From contig LT009757.1 in the NCBI GenBank assembly GCA_900012615.1, forward strand, positions 663,754 to 727,753: a DNA stretch of 64,000 nt, in the 5' to 3' direction. The notes under the pieces are model-generated. The model had not been told where the DNA came from. It worked only from the letters and a program-made list of their open reading frames with translations, and did not search any database. This document shows positions 43,795-53,695 of the stretch, piece by piece (the first letter of the stretch is position 1; each line of letters begins with the position of its first letter). The stretch comes from Agrobacterium genomosp. 13 str. CFBP 6927 (lineage in GTDB: Bacteria; Pseudomonadota; Alphaproteobacteria; Rhizobiales; Rhizobiaceae). The position numbers were made by a program, and so were the translations under genes.

Positions 43795-44724
43795 ATGGCC
43801 ATTCTTCTTCTGGCAGAACACGACAACGCAACCCTTTCCGACCTGACGGGCAAGACGCTGACAGCGGCAACCCAGATCGGCGGCGACGTTCACATTCTGG
43901 TTGCCGGTTCCGGTGCAAAGGGTGCCGCCGACGCTGCCGCGAAACTCTCCGGCGTTTCCAAGGTGCTGCTCGCCGATGACGCATCCTATGCCAATGCGCT
44001 CGCCGAGCCGCTGGCGGCGCTGATCGTCTCGCTCGCCCCTTCTTATGACGTCATCATCGCACCGGCGACCGCCTCCGCCAAGAACGTCACGCCGCGCGTT
44101 GCGGCCCTCCTCGACGTGGCCCAGGTCTCGGAAATCATCGAAGTCGTCAGCCCTGACACCTTCAAGCGCCCGATCTATGCCGGCAACGCCATCCAGACGG
44201 TGCAGGCGACCGATGCGAAGAAGGTGATCACCGTACGTCCGACCGCCTTTGCCGCCGCGGCCGAAGGTGGTTCGGCAGCAGTCGAAACCATCGGTGCTGC
44301 TGCAAACCCCGGCCTTTCCAGCTTCGTTTCCGACGCGCTGGCCTCGTCCGACCGTCCGGAACTGACATCGGCCAAGATCATCATCTCGGGCGGCCGCGCG
44401 CTCGGTTCGTCGGAAAAGTTCAAGGAAGTCATCCTTCCCGTCGCCGACAAGCTGGGTGCAGCCGTCGGCGCCAGCCGTGCGGCCGTCGATGCGGGCTATG
44501 CGCCGAACGACTGGCAGGTTGGCCAGACCGGCAAGGTGGTTGCGCCGCAGCTTTACATCGCCGCCGGTATTTCCGGCGCCATCCAGCACCTGGCCGGCAT
44601 GAAGGACTCAAAGGTCATCGTCGCCATCAACAAGGACGAGGAAGCGCCAATCTTCCAGGTCGCCGATTATGGCCTCGTCGCAGATCTGTTCGTGGCGCTG
44701 CCGGAACTCGAAAAGGCGCTGTGA
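43795..44724 (+). CDS. etfA: Electron-transfer flavoprotein alpha subunit
   Basis: A 309-residue FAD-binding subunit of [23 protein letters not shown] is the start; the FAD site is in [31 protein letters not shown] and [23 protein letters not shown] 43795 is preferred over an open frame overlapping etfB. A strong terminator follows, so etfBA is a two-gene unit. Confidence 0.96.
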   Translation: MAILLLAEHDNATLSDLTGKTLTAATQIGGDVHILVAGSGAKGAADAAAKLSGVSKVLLADDASYANALAEPLAALIVSLAPSYDVIIAPATASAKNVTPRVAALLDVAQVSEIIEVVSPDTFKRPIYAGNAIQTVQATDAKKVITVRPTAFAAAAEGGSAAVETIGAAANPGLSSFVSDALASSDRPELTSAKIIISGGRALGSSEKFKEVILPVADKLGAAVGASRAAVDAGYAPNDWQVGQTGKVVAPQLYIAAGISGAIQHLAGMKDSKVIVAINKDEEAPIFQVADYGLVADLFVALPELEKAL

Positions 44725-44742
44725 TTTTCAACAGCTATCGGG

Positions 44743-44778
44743 GGCGGTGCGTTTTTTAAACGCACCGCCTTCTCTTTT
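44743..44778 (+). terminator. Rho-independent terminator after etfA
   Basis: Arms GGCGGTGCGTTT and AAACGCACCGCC around a three-base loop, followed by TTCTCTTTT, form a textbook terminator 19 bases after the etfA stop. Confidence 0.9.
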
Positions 44779-44841
44779 GCGGCGATATGCGTAACATCGC
44801 CGACCAGAACGCAGATGAAATCCCCAAGAGGAGACCAGCAT

Positions 44842-45723
44842 ATGACCGCCCCCTTTAAAAATATCGGTGTCATCGGAGCCGGTCAGATGGGTTGCGGCAT
44901 CGCGCATGTTTCCGCCTTGGCGGGTTACAAGGTTCATATTTATGACCTTTCCAAGGACGGCATTGAAGCCGGTCTTGCCACGATCAATGGCAACCTCGCC
45001 CGCCAGGTCACCAACGGCAAACTTTCGGACGACGCCCGAAAAGAGGCGCTGGCGCTCATCAGCGGCTCGACGGATATCAACGACCTCGCACCGATGGATC
45101 TCGTCATCGAGGCGGCAACCGAAAATGAAGAGATCAAGCGCAAGATTTATGCGCAAGTCTGCCCCGTGCTGAAGCCCGAAGCGCTTTTGGCCACCAATAC
45201 CTCGTCCCTCTCCATTACCCGCCTTGCATCCGCTACCGACCGCCCCGAACAGTTCATGGGCATCCACTTCATGAATCCGGTTCCGGTGATGAAGCTGGTG
45301 GAACTGGTGCGCGGCATCGCCACCAACGAAAAGACCTTCGATGCGGCCAAGGATTATGTGCGGACGCTGGAAAAGGCGATCACCGTCGCCGAGGATTTCC
45401 CGGCCTTCATCGTCAACCGTATCCTGCTGCCGATGATCAACGAGGCGATCTATACGCTTTATGAGGGCGTCGGCTCGGTGGAGGCCATCGATACCGCCAT
45501 GCGGCTCGGTGCCAACCACCCGATGGGACCGTTGCAGCTTGCCGATTTCATCGGTCTCGACACCTGTTTGTCGATCATGCAGGTGCTGCATGACGGCCTC
45601 TCCGACAGCAAATACCGCCCCTGCCCGCTGCTGGTCAAATATGTCGAGGCCGGCTGGCTCGGCCGCAAATCCGGCCGCGGCTTCTACGACTATCGCGGCG
45701 AGACGCCGGTTCCGACGCGCTAA
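44842..45723 (+). CDS. 3-hydroxybutyryl-CoA dehydrogenase
   Basis: A 293-residue NAD(P)-dependent dehydrogenase of short-chain 3-hydroxyacyl-CoA. The Rossmann start IGVIGAGQMGCGIAHVSA and the catalytic GIHFMNPVPVMKLVE (with the family histidine) are clear, with a C-terminal dimerisation domain (LGANHPMGPLQLADFIGLDT). ATG 44842 follows GGAG. It lies downstream of etfBA on the same strand, behind the terminator, and serves fatty-acid or butyrate/PHB metabolism. Confidence 0.94.
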   Translation: MTAPFKNIGVIGAGQMGCGIAHVSALAGYKVHIYDLSKDGIEAGLATINGNLARQVTNGKLSDDARKEALALISGSTDINDLAPMDLVIEAATENEEIKRKIYAQVCPVLKPEALLATNTSSLSITRLASATDRPEQFMGIHFMNPVPVMKLVELVRGIATNEKTFDAAKDYVRTLEKAITVAEDFPAFIVNRILLPMINEAIYTLYEGVGSVEAIDTAMRLGANHPMGPLQLADFIGLDTCLSIMQVLHDGLSDSKYRPCPLLVKYVEAGWLGRKSGRGFYDYRGETPVPTR

Positions 45724-45792
45724 AGCCCAAGGGACACGTCTTGAAGGCCGCAGGATGAGGGAGGGTGACCCCTCCCACATGGATCAGAAAAC

Positions 45793-46461
45793 TCATTTGG
45801 CCTTCATTGCCGATACCAGCGCCTTGGCATCTTCACTGTCCCAGGCGGCCGGGCCATTCATGGCGGCAAGCAGACAGCCGTTTTCGTCCAGGAGCATGGT
45901 CGCGGGCAGGCCGAAAGCGAGGCCTTCTTTTTTCAGCGTATTGAAGACCCCCATGGAACTGTCGCGGTAGAGCTTCAGCGCGTCGATCTTGTATTCGTCC
46001 ATGAAGGCTTTCGGCTTTTCGTCCGCGCCAATGTCGATATTAACGGCCACCACCTCGAAATCATTGCCGCCCTTTTCATGTTCCAGAGCGTTCAGCGCCG
46101 GCATCTCTTCCCGGCACGGCACGCACCATGTGGCCCAGAGGTTGAGAAGAACCGTCTTGCCCTTGAGATCGGCAAGCGTCATCTCCTGTGCCTCCGGCCC
46201 CTTGAAGGAAAGCGGGATGACGCGCGGCCTGTCTGTGCCCGACATGGCCGCCACCTGCCCTTTCAGAAATGGCTTCAGCGAGGCAATGCGGTTTGCCGCG
46301 CCCTCACATAAACCGGCGTCAGTCACCGCTGCCCCTTGAACCGGGCTCTCAGACCCAATATGCCTGAACCAGACCGCGCCCGCGCCGCTTAAGACACCGG
46401 CAACGGCAGCAATTGCAACCAACTTGGCGGAAGGAAGCCTGAACGGCCTTTTTTCTGTCAT
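45793..46461 (-). CDS. tlpA: TlpA-family membrane-anchored thioredoxin
   Basis: A 222-residue periplasmic thiol-disulfide reductase. It has a positively charged N-terminus and an anchoring helix ([21 protein letters not shown]), then a thioredoxin fold with catalytic [12 protein letters not shown] and the cis-proline region [12 protein letters not shown]. TlpA-type proteins keep cytochrome oxidase copper-site or cytochrome c thiols reduced. Start ATG 46461 is 24 bases from the divergent argH, so they share a short promoter region. Confidence 0.92.
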   Translation of the reverse strand: MTEKRPFRLPSAKLVAIAAVAGVLSGAGAVWFRHIGSESPVQGAAVTDAGLCEGAANRIASLKPFLKGQVAAMSGTDRPRVIPLSFKGPEAQEMTLADLKGKTVLLNLWATWCVPCREEMPALNALEHEKGGNDFEVVAVNIDIGADEKPKAFMDEYKIDALKLYRDSSMGVFNTLKKEGLAFGLPATMLLDENGCLLAAMNGPAAWDSEDAKALVSAMKAK

Positions 46462-46485
46462 CGAATACTCCAGGGCACTGCGAAC

Positions 46486-47886
46486 ATGGCTGACGGCACA
46501 GATCAGAAATCCTCCAACCAGATGTGGGGCGGGCGTTTCGCTTCCGGGCCGTCTGCCATCATGGAAGAGATAAATGCCTCCATCGGCTTCGACAAGAAGC
46601 TTTACGCCCAGGACATCCGCGGCTCTATGGCGCATGCCGCCATGCTGGCGGAAAAAGGCATTATCTCGCAGGAAGATAAAGACAAGATCACTCACGGCCT
46701 GAACACGATCCTGTCAGAGATCGAAGCCGGCACCTTCGAATTCTCACGCAAGCTCGAAGACATTCACATGAACATCGAGGCGCGGCTTGCCACCCTCATC
46801 GGCACGGCAGCCGGCCGCCTGCACACAGCCCGCTCGCGCAACGACCAGGTGGCGCTCGATTTCCGCCTGTGGGTCAAGGAAGAACTGCAGAAGACCGAGG
46901 GTATGCTGACGGCCCTCATCGCCGCCTTCCTCGACCGCGCCGAAGAAAATGCCGATACCGTGATGCCGGGCTTCACCCATCTGCAGACGGCGCAGCCGGT
47001 GACCTTCGGCCATCATTGCATGGCCTATGTGGAAATGTTCGGCCGTGACCGCGCCCGCGTGCGCCACGCCATCGAGCATCTGGATGAAAGCCCGATCGGC
47101 GCAGCCGCACTCGCCGGCACCGGTTATCCCATCGACCGCCATATGACGGCCAAGGCGCTCGGTTTCCGCGAACCGACCCGCAACTCCATCGACACTGTCT
47201 CCGACCGCGATTTCGCGCTGGAATTCCTGTCGATCGCTTCCATCTGCGCCACGCATCTGTCGCGCCTCGCCGAAGAAATCGTCATCTGGTCGACGCCGCA
47301 ATTCGGGTTCATCCGCCTCTCGGATGCCTTTTCCACCGGCTCATCGATCATGCCGCAGAAGAAGAACCCTGATGCCGCCGAGCTGGTGCGCGCCAAGACC
47401 GGCCGCATCAACGGCTCGCTGATCGCTCTTCTGACGGTCATGAAGGGCCTGCCGCTCGCCTATTCCAAGGACATGCAGGAAGACAAGGAACAGGTTTTCG
47501 ACGCCGCCGAGAGCCTGGAACTGGCGATTGCCGCCATGACCGGCATGATCCGCGACCTTGAAGTGCGCAAGGACCGCATGCGCGCCGCCGCCGGTTCGGG
47601 TTATTCCACCGCCACCGATCTCGCCGACTGGCTGGTGCGCGAAGCGGGCCTGCCCTTCCGCGATGCCCACCATGTGACCGGTAATGCCGTGGCGCTGGCG
47701 GAGAAGAAGGGCTGCGACCTCGCCGATCTTTCGCTTGAGGAATTGCAGGCCATCCACCCCGGCATCACCAAGGGTGTTTTCGACGTTCTTTCGGTGGAAG
47801 CATCGGTTGCCAGCCGCACCAGCTTCGGCGGCACCGCACCTTCGGAGGTGAAGAAGCAGATCGCCTGGTGGCGCGGACGTAACTGA
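46486..47886 (+). CDS. argH: Argininosuccinate lyase
   Basis: A 466-residue lyase that splits argininosuccinate into arginine and fumarate. The superfamily signature [18 protein letters not shown] is present, as are [11 protein letters not shown] at the start, [17 protein letters not shown] and [16 protein letters not shown]. The start is ATG 46486. It is followed by a strong terminator and then lptM-lysA. Confidence 0.97.
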   Translation: MADGTDQKSSNQMWGGRFASGPSAIMEEINASIGFDKKLYAQDIRGSMAHAAMLAEKGIISQEDKDKITHGLNTILSEIEAGTFEFSRKLEDIHMNIEARLATLIGTAAGRLHTARSRNDQVALDFRLWVKEELQKTEGMLTALIAAFLDRAEENADTVMPGFTHLQTAQPVTFGHHCMAYVEMFGRDRARVRHAIEHLDESPIGAAALAGTGYPIDRHMTAKALGFREPTRNSIDTVSDRDFALEFLSIASICATHLSRLAEEIVIWSTPQFGFIRLSDAFSTGSSIMPQKKNPDAAELVRAKTGRINGSLIALLTVMKGLPLAYSKDMQEDKEQVFDAAESLELAIAAMTGMIRDLEVRKDRMRAAAGSGYSTATDLADWLVREAGLPFRDAHHVTGNAVALAEKKGCDLADLSLEELQAIHPGITKGVFDVLSVEASVASRTSFGGTAPSEVKKQIAWWRGRN

Positions 47887-47914
47887 TAAAATCGCGTTAC
47901 GCTGCGATCACAAG

Positions 47915-47942
47915 AAACAGGGTGCACAAGCGCCCTGTTTTT
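47915..47942 (+). terminator. Rho-independent terminator after argH
   Basis: Arms AAACAGGGTGC and GCGCCCTGTTT with loop ACAA (one T-G pair), ending in TTTTTC, lie 28 bases after the argH stop. Confidence 0.85.
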
Positions 47943-47980
47943 CGTTATCAGAGAGGCACATATTTCCTTTGGACAGGCCC

Positions 47981-48184
47981 ATGCTTTCAAAAACCGCGCG
48001 CAAACTTATCGTTCCCATCGGCATGACGCTCGCCGTCAGCCTTGTTCTCAGCGCCTGCGGGCGTAAGGGCGACATCGACCCGCCGAGCACGCCGGTCGAA
48101 ATGCGCAACAAGCGCAATGCCGACGGAACGGAGACAAAGCCGGCGACGGCGGAACGGCCGTTCATTCTCGACAAGCTTCTCTGA
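47981..48184 (+). CDS. lptM: Small lipoprotein, LptM-like
   Basis: A 67-residue lipoprotein with a signal peptide and lipobox LVLSAC, then GRKGDIDPPSTPVEM typical of LptM/YifL proteins encoded between argH and lysA. In E. coli LptM assists oxidative folding of the LPS translocon LptD; the same role here is inferred. ATG 47981 follows GGACAGG; a TTG 12 bases earlier is also open. It is 13 bases before lysA. Confidence 0.85.
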   Translation: MLSKTARKLIVPIGMTLAVSLVLSACGRKGDIDPPSTPVEMRNKRNADGTETKPATAERPFILDKLL

Positions 48185-48197
48185 CGGATAAAAGCCT

Positions 48198-49466
48198 GTG
48201 AACCATTTTGGCTATATCGACGGCGTGCTGCACGCCGAAAACGTGCCCGTGCCTGAGATCGCCAAGGCGGTCGGCACGCCATTCTACGTCTATTCGACCG
48301 CGACGCTGGAGCGCCATTACAAGGTGTTTTCCGGCGCCTTTGCGGATGTGGACGCCATGGTCTGTTACGCCATGAAGGCCAATTCCAACCAGGCGGTGCT
48401 GAAGACGCTGGCAAAGCTCGGCGCGGGCATCGACGTCGTGTCGGGCGGCGAATTGCGCCGTGCGCTTGCAGCCGGCGTTCCGGCAAGCCGCATCATGTTC
48501 TCCGGCGTCGGCAAGACGGTGGCGGAAATGGATTATGCGCTGGAAGCCGGCATCTACTGTTTCAACATCGAATCCGAGCCGGAACTGGAAGTTCTCAACC
48601 TGCGCGCCGTGAAAGTCGGCAAGCGGGCGCATGTCTCCTTCCGCATCAATCCGGATGTGGATGCGCGCACCCACGCCAAGATTTCCACCGGCAAGAAAGA
48701 GAACAAGTTCGGCATTTCCTATGAGCGCGCCCGTGCGGTCTATGCCCATGCCGCCACCCTGCCCGGCATCGAAGTCACCGGTATCGACATGCATATCGGC
48801 AGCCAGATCACCGAATTGCAGCCTTTCGAGGACGCCTTCCGGCTGCTGCGCGAACTTGTCGAGGCGCTGCGCACCGACGGACACACGATCAGCCACGTCG
48901 ATATTGGCGGCGGTCTCGGCATTCCCTATCGCGAGGACAATAATCCGCCGCCGCTGCCGGATGCCTATGCCCATATCGTCAAGAATGAGCTGAAGAGCCT
49001 CAACTGCAAGATCGTCACCGAGCCGGGCCGCCTGATCGTCGGCAATGCCGGCATTCTGGTGACGGAAGTGATCTATGTGAAGGACGGCGGCGAAAAGACC
49101 TTCGTGATCGTTGACGGCGCGATGAACGACCTCATCCGCCCGACGCTTTATGAGGCCTATCATGGCATCCGTCCGGTGGTGCAGCCCGCCGCAGACGCGC
49201 CGCGCATCAAGGCCGATATCGTTGGACCTGTCTGCGAGACCGGCGATTATCTGGCGCTCGACCGGGAGATGGCTGCGCCGCAGCCGGGCGACCTGATCGC
49301 CGTCAGTTCCGCGGGTGCTTATGGCGCGGTGCAGGCCGGCACCTACAACTCGCGCCTGCTGGTGCCTGAAGTGCTGGTGAAGGATGACAAATTCCACGTC
49401 ATTCGCCCGCGCGGCACCTATGAAGAGCTGATCGCGCTCGATTCCGTGCCCGCCTGGCTCGATTGA
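48198..49466 (+). CDS. lysA: Diaminopimelate decarboxylase
   Basis: A 422-residue PLP enzyme making lysine from meso-diaminopimelate. The PLP lysine is in CYAMKANSN; GIDMHIGSQI, GGGLGIPYRED and the CETGDYLALDR motif (active-site cysteine) are present. The start is GTG 48198 (MNHFGYIDGVL). It is cotranscribed with lptM. The gap 49467-49644 has a small GAGGGC/GCCCTC hairpin at about 49527-49544 and no gene. Confidence 0.96.
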   Translation: MNHFGYIDGVLHAENVPVPEIAKAVGTPFYVYSTATLERHYKVFSGAFADVDAMVCYAMKANSNQAVLKTLAKLGAGIDVVSGGELRRALAAGVPASRIMFSGVGKTVAEMDYALEAGIYCFNIESEPELEVLNLRAVKVGKRAHVSFRINPDVDARTHAKISTGKKENKFGISYERARAVYAHAATLPGIEVTGIDMHIGSQITELQPFEDAFRLLRELVEALRTDGHTISHVDIGGGLGIPYREDNNPPPLPDAYAHIVKNELKSLNCKIVTEPGRLIVGNAGILVTEVIYVKDGGEKTFVIVDGAMNDLIRPTLYEAYHGIRPVVQPAADAPRIKADIVGPVCETGDYLALDREMAAPQPGDLIAVSSAGAYGAVQAGTYNSRLLVPEVLVKDDKFHVIRPRGTYEELIALDSVPAWLD

Positions 49467-49644
49467 TCTCGCCTGCGTCACCGGTTGGTCGATCACAATC
49501 AAGCGAAGCTGCCTAAAAAATGGGGGTGAGGGCTTAGGTGCCCTCGTCTTCGCCACAAAGAATGTTATCCTTGCTCCGTGACATGAAACAGCTCGCCGTT
49601 CCGGGAATGGCGTTCGACGTGGCCAGAACCGGGAGAACGGATTG

Positions 49645-52332
49645 ATGACCACAGCCGGAGAGGACAGGACAGGCAGAAAGCGCCCGACCGGCGCGTTCGC
49701 GCAGCGGCCGGACCTTGCCCGCCGGGTTGCCGCCAAGCGCTTCTTCGCTAAAATCGTACTGCTTTCGGAAAAAATTGCGCCGAAAACGCTGTGGCCGCTC
49801 TCCATCGCCGCCGTGTTTCTGGCGCTTGCCTGGTTCGGCCTCTACCGGCACATGCCGGATTTCCTGCGGCTCGGCGTTGTTTTCGTGCTGGTTTTCAGTT
49901 TCATCGCCACGCTTTTGCCAATCCTGCGGCTGAAATGGCCGACGGATAATGATGCATCCCGCCTGCTTGAAGATCGCAACGGTCTCGCGCACCAGCCGGT
50001 TGGCGTGCAGGAGGACGAACCGGCCTTCGATACGCCTTTTTCCCGAACGCTGTGGAAAGAACACCAGATCCGCATGGCGGAGCGCATTGCCGCGCTGAAT
50101 GCCGGCCTGCCAAAACCCGATATCGCCCGTTATGACCGTCTGGCGCTGCGCGCCGTTCCCGCCCTTCTTCTGGCGGCCGCCTTCGGTTTTTCCTATTCAA
50201 ACGGCGCGGGCACGATTGCCGATGCCTTCCGCAGCCGGCCGGCGGTCGGTCCCCTCAATCCCGATATCCGTCTCGATGCCTGGGTCACGCCGCCATCCTA
50301 TACCGGCCGCGCGCCGATTTTCCTGACCGGACGCGACGCAACCAACCGTGACGCGGTTTCCGTGCCGCAATCCTCCAAGCTGACGATACGCATGACCGGC
50401 GGCGATGGCGGCGAGGAAGTGACTTTCGAGCCTGAAATGGCAGGCGCGCTGCAAAAGCTTGCGCCGGAAGCGGCGCGTGCCGACAGCGCAAGCGGCGATA
50501 TTGCCGTTCAAACGCCGGTTCGTTCGGCAGACCAGCCCGTCGCGCCGCGCACCTTCGCCATGGATGTTACCGAAAGCGGCATGATCACCGCCAATGGCGA
50601 ACAATGGGTGTTCAACGTCATCCCCGACCAGCCGCCCAGCATCGCCTTCGACAATATGCCGCGCCGCGCCGTTAACGGCGCGCTGGAAATCGGCTTCACC
50701 GCCAAGGACGATTATGGGCTGAAGGAAGCTCACGCCATCATCGAACCGATTGGCGTTGCGGAAGGTGCGACCGCGCTTTATCCACCGCCGGAATTCAAGC
50801 TTGATCTGCCGCGACAGAATAATCGCGAGATCAAGGGCCTGACCAGCCGCAACCTGACCGAACATCCGATGGCGGGAAAACGCGTGCGCATCACGCTGGT
50901 GGCGACGGACGGCGCCGGGCAGACGGGCCGCAGCCCCGCGCATGAAATGGTGCTGCCGGGCCGCAACTTCTCCGAACCGCTGGCCGCCTCCATTGCCGAG
51001 CAACGGCAGATCTTCTCGCTCGACACGCGCCAGATGCCGAAGGCGATCGCCTATAACGAGGCGGTGGGCCTGCGCCCGGAAGAGACCATTCCCAACACCA
51101 CGCATTATCTCCTGCTGCAATCGGCGCAGACCCGCATGCGGCTCGCCTATAATGAGGAAATGCTGAAGGACACGGCCGATTATCTCTGGCAAATCGCGCT
51201 CGGCATTGAGGATGGCGATCTTTCGCAGGCCGAAAGACGCCTGCGCGATGCGCAAACTGCGCTTTCCGAAGCGCTTCAGCGCAATGCCTCCGACGAGGAA
51301 ATCGCCAAGCTGATGCAGGAATTGCGGGAAGCCATGCAGCAATTCATGAGCGAGCTTGCGCAGCGCATGCAGAATGCGCCGCAGGCCAACATGAACCAGC
51401 AGGCACAGAACGTGCTGCGCCAGCGCGATCTGGAAAACATGATAAATCAGATCGAAAACCTTGCCCGCTCCGGCAATCGCGACGCGGCGCAGGAAATGCT
51501 CTCGCAGCTGCAGCGCATGATGAACAATCTGCAGGCCGGCAGGCCGCAGCGTCAGGGCCAGCAGGGACAGCAGCAGAGCAGCAAGATGCGCCAGCAGATC
51601 GACAAGCTGGGCGAAATCCTGCAGCAGCAGCAGAAGCTGATGGACGAAACCTTCAAGCTCGATCAGGCGCTGCGCGACCGGATGCAGCGCGGTGACCCGC
51701 AGCAGGGCGACGACGAGCAGCAGATGGGTGAAAACGGCCAGCAGCCGCAAGAAGGACAGCAGGGCCAACAGGGCGAAAATGGCCAGCAGGGCGGACAGCC
51801 AAGTGATCAGATGACCGCCGAACAATTGCGTGAAGCGCTGAAAAACCTGCGTGCGCAGCAGGATGCGCTTGGCAAGCAGCTCGGCGAATTGCAGCAGGGG
51901 CTACGCGATCTCGGCATGGAACCGGGCGAAAATTTCGGCAAGGCGCAGCAGGAAATGCAGGGCGCCGGCGAGGCGCTTGGCAAGGGCCAGGGCGAACAGG
52001 CTGTCGAAGGTCAGGGCAATGCGCTGAATGCGCTGCGCCAGGGCGCGCAGGACATGATGGGCCAGATCATGCAGGCCATGCGCCAGCAGGGCCAGCAGCC
52101 CGGACAGGGTCAGGAAGGCATGGCCGGACAGGGCGGCCAGAACGGCCGCGACCCGCTCGGCCGTCCGCGCAGCACCACCGGCCCGGATTTCGGCGATCAG
52201 GTGAAGGTACCTGATGAAATCGACGTGCAGCGTGCCCGCGAAATCCTCGAGGCGATCCGCGAAAAGCTCGGCAACAATCCGCCTGGTGAAATTGAACGGC
52301 GGTACCTGGAGCGGTTGCTGGATATACGGTGA
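49645..52332 (+). CDS. TIGR02302/DUF4175 family membrane protein
   Basis: An 895-residue alphaproteobacterial membrane protein of unknown function. Three hydrophobic segments lie near the N-terminus (about 50-115 and 160-185: LSIAAVFLALAWFGLY, FVLVFSFIATLLPIL, ALRAVPALLLAAAFGF). A periplasmic-type domain follows, then a long glutamine-rich region (about 560-860) with repeated GQQGQQ, QQEGQQG and GQGQEG words, predicted coiled or disordered. ATG 49645 follows GGGAG. The family is conserved next to lysA in rhizobia; its role is not known. Confidence 0.92.
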   Translation: MTTAGEDRTGRKRPTGAFAQRPDLARRVAAKRFFAKIVLLSEKIAPKTLWPLSIAAVFLALAWFGLYRHMPDFLRLGVVFVLVFSFIATLLPILRLKWPTDNDASRLLEDRNGLAHQPVGVQEDEPAFDTPFSRTLWKEHQIRMAERIAALNAGLPKPDIARYDRLALRAVPALLLAAAFGFSYSNGAGTIADAFRSRPAVGPLNPDIRLDAWVTPPSYTGRAPIFLTGRDATNRDAVSVPQSSKLTIRMTGGDGGEEVTFEPEMAGALQKLAPEAARADSASGDIAVQTPVRSADQPVAPRTFAMDVTESGMITANGEQWVFNVIPDQPPSIAFDNMPRRAVNGALEIGFTAKDDYGLKEAHAIIEPIGVAEGATALYPPPEFKLDLPRQNNREIKGLTSRNLTEHPMAGKRVRITLVATDGAGQTGRSPAHEMVLPGRNFSEPLAASIAEQRQIFSLDTRQMPKAIAYNEAVGLRPEETIPNTTHYLLLQSAQTRMRLAYNEEMLKDTADYLWQIALGIEDGDLSQAERRLRDAQTALSEALQRNASDEEIAKLMQELREAMQQFMSELAQRMQNAPQANMNQQAQNVLRQRDLENMINQIENLARSGNRDAAQEMLSQLQRMMNNLQAGRPQRQGQQGQQQSSKMRQQIDKLGEILQQQQKLMDETFKLDQALRDRMQRGDPQQGDDEQQMGENGQQPQEGQQGQQGENGQQGGQPSDQMTAEQLREALKNLRAQQDALGKQLGELQQGLRDLGMEPGENFGKAQQEMQGAGEALGKGQGEQAVEGQGNALNALRQGAQDMMGQIMQAMRQQGQQPGQGQEGMAGQGGQNGRDPLGRPRSTTGPDFGDQVKVPDEIDVQRAREILEAIREKLGNNPPGEIERRYLERLLDIR

Positions 52333-52390
52333 GGTTTCGCACAGGCAATGCTGCGGCTCATTATGTCCTCAACGCCTGAACTTTTCCGTC

Positions 52391-52500
52391 ATGCCGGACT
52401 TGATCCGGCATCCAGTCGACGCGCGTCTGCGCGGCGGAAAGAGGTCTTTCAGCCCAAGGACTTGGGCTGGCTAGATTCCGGCTCAAGGCCGAATGACGGA
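52391..52500. repeat. Alphaproteobacterial intergenic palindromic repeat
   Basis: Starts CGTCATGCCGGA-CTTGA-TCCGGCAT, contains the palindrome GCCCAAG-GA-CTTGGGC (52452-52467), and ends with TTCCGGCTCAAGGCCGAATGACG. It is the widespread CGTCATGCCGGACTTGATCC element of alphaproteobacterial intergenic DNA. It fills most of the 250-base gap between the TIGR02302 gene and cpdR. Confidence 0.8.
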
Positions 52501-52582
52501 AGGTGGGAATAGCGCAACGACGACTGCGGTGATGTCCGGCCAACAAAAAAGGCGGCCCTTTAAATCTCTTCAATCTCGACAC

Positions 52583-52942
52583 TCAGGCCGCAAGCGCCCG
52601 CGCCACCGCCTTGCGGATATCCGGAAGCGCAAAGGGTTTGGAAACAACATCCACGATCTTCTCCGCCAGATCGTCAGCCCGTTCTCGCTGCTCGGCATAA
52701 CCCGTCATCAGCAGGATGCGCATGGCCGGGAAGCGTTCGGCGGCGCGGTGCGCCAGCTCGATGCCATCCATGACCGGCATGCGGATATCCGAAAGAAGAA
52801 GATCGAAACTGGTTTCCTGAAGCTTTTCCAGCCCCTGCTCGCCGTCTGCCGCCTCATGGGTCTCATGACCGTCGAGACGCAGCGCGCGGGCGACGAAAGC
52901 CCGCAATGCATCCTCGTCTTCGGTAATCAAAATCTTCGCCAT
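52583..52942 (-). CDS. cpdR: Single-domain response regulator CpdR
   Basis: A 119-residue receiver domain only. Acidic pocket ILITEDEDALRAFV, phosphoacceptor D52 in LLLSDIRMPVMDGIEL, the conserved LMTGYAEQRERADD and lysine in VVSKPFALPDIR match CpdR. In Caulobacter and Sinorhizobium, CpdR (controlled by the CckA-ChpT relay) directs ClpXP to cell-cycle substrates. ATG 52942 follows GGAG; the TTG three bases earlier is also open. Confidence 0.95.
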   Translation of the reverse strand: MAKILITEDEDALRAFVARALRLDGHETHEAADGEQGLEKLQETSFDLLLSDIRMPVMDGIELAHRAAERFPAMRILLMTGYAEQRERADDLAEKIVDVVSKPFALPDIRKAVARALAA

Positions 52943-53011
52943 CAATCATTGCTCCTGGGCATCATTTCCAGCCGTGAGCAACATCGCAGGCTCCTCTTTT
53001 CAAGAGGTAAA

Positions 53012-53032
53012 CACCCAGCCTTTCGCTGGGTG
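53012..53032 (-). terminator. Hairpin after hpt
   Basis: Perfect arms CACCCAGC and GCTGGGTG around a 5-base loop, with TTT following on the minus strand, 53 bases after the hpt stop. A second small hairpin CCTCTT-TTC-AAGAGG lies at 52993-53007. They separate hpt from cpdR. Confidence 0.6.
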
Positions 53033-53084
53033 GATGGTTAACGAGGCGTCTCCGCAATGTGCCATCCCGGCACGGCGAAAAAGC

Positions 53085-53627
53085 TCAGGCGTCGCCGGTC
53101 ACGACGCCGACGAAAGGCAGTTCGCGGAAGGCATAAGCCACATCCATGCCGTAACCCACGACGAAATAGTCAGGACATTCGAAACCGACATAATCGGCCT
53201 CCAGATCTTCCTTGCGCTTGACCTTCTTGTCCAGCAGCACGGCGATGGTGACGTTGCGGGCGCCACGCTCATAAAGCAGTTCCTTGGCGAAACGCAAAGT
53301 GCGGCCGGATTCGAGAATATCGTCGATCAGGAGGACGTCGCGGTCCTTCACGTCGCTGTCGATATCCTTGACGATCCGCACCCCTTGCGAAACCGTGCCG
53401 GCGCCATAGCTCGACAGCGTGATGAATTCGACTTCGGGCGCAAGGCCGCTGTCATGCAGCGCGCGGATAAGATCGGCCGCGAAAATGAACGATCCCTTGA
53501 GCACGGCAATGACCAGCAAATCCTTGGTCGGGCCGCTGGCGATGTGCCTGGCCATGTCGCGATTGCGCTCGGCGATCTGCTCGGCGGTGTAAAGCGGCTC
53601 GATATTTTTTCCACGGACGACGGGCAT
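53085..53627 (-). CDS. hpt: Hypoxanthine phosphoribosyltransferase
   Basis: A 180-residue purine-salvage enzyme converting hypoxanthine (and guanine) with PRPP to IMP/GMP. The PRPP-binding motif VLLIDDILESGRTL and the start MPVVRGKNIEPLYTAEQIAER are present, with a conserved KGSFIFAADLIRAL. The gene is monocistronic, 69 bases after the small membrane protein on the same strand. Confidence 0.94.
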   Translation of the reverse strand: MPVVRGKNIEPLYTAEQIAERNRDMARHIASGPTKDLLVIAVLKGSFIFAADLIRALHDSGLAPEVEFITLSSYGAGTVSQGVRIVKDIDSDVKDRDVLLIDDILESGRTLRFAKELLYERGARNVTIAVLLDKKVKRKEDLEADYVGFECPDYFVVGYGMDVAYAFRELPFVGVVTGDA

Positions 53628-53695
53628 TCTTACTCCTGTGCTACGCCTTGCCGATTTTACCTTTCAGTAAAAATACAGGAGACGCGTTAGCACAG

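Noticed and set aside
50197..51825. 542-codon minus-strand open frame within the TIGR02302 gene
   Set aside because: Mirror of the Q-rich coding sequence, leucine-rich by complement; no independent start signal.
52946..53084. Hairpins between hpt and cpdR considered as a small RNA or tRNA
   Set aside because: No tRNA cloverleaf, T-loop GTTCGA or promoter seen; best explained as hpt terminator and leader hairpins.
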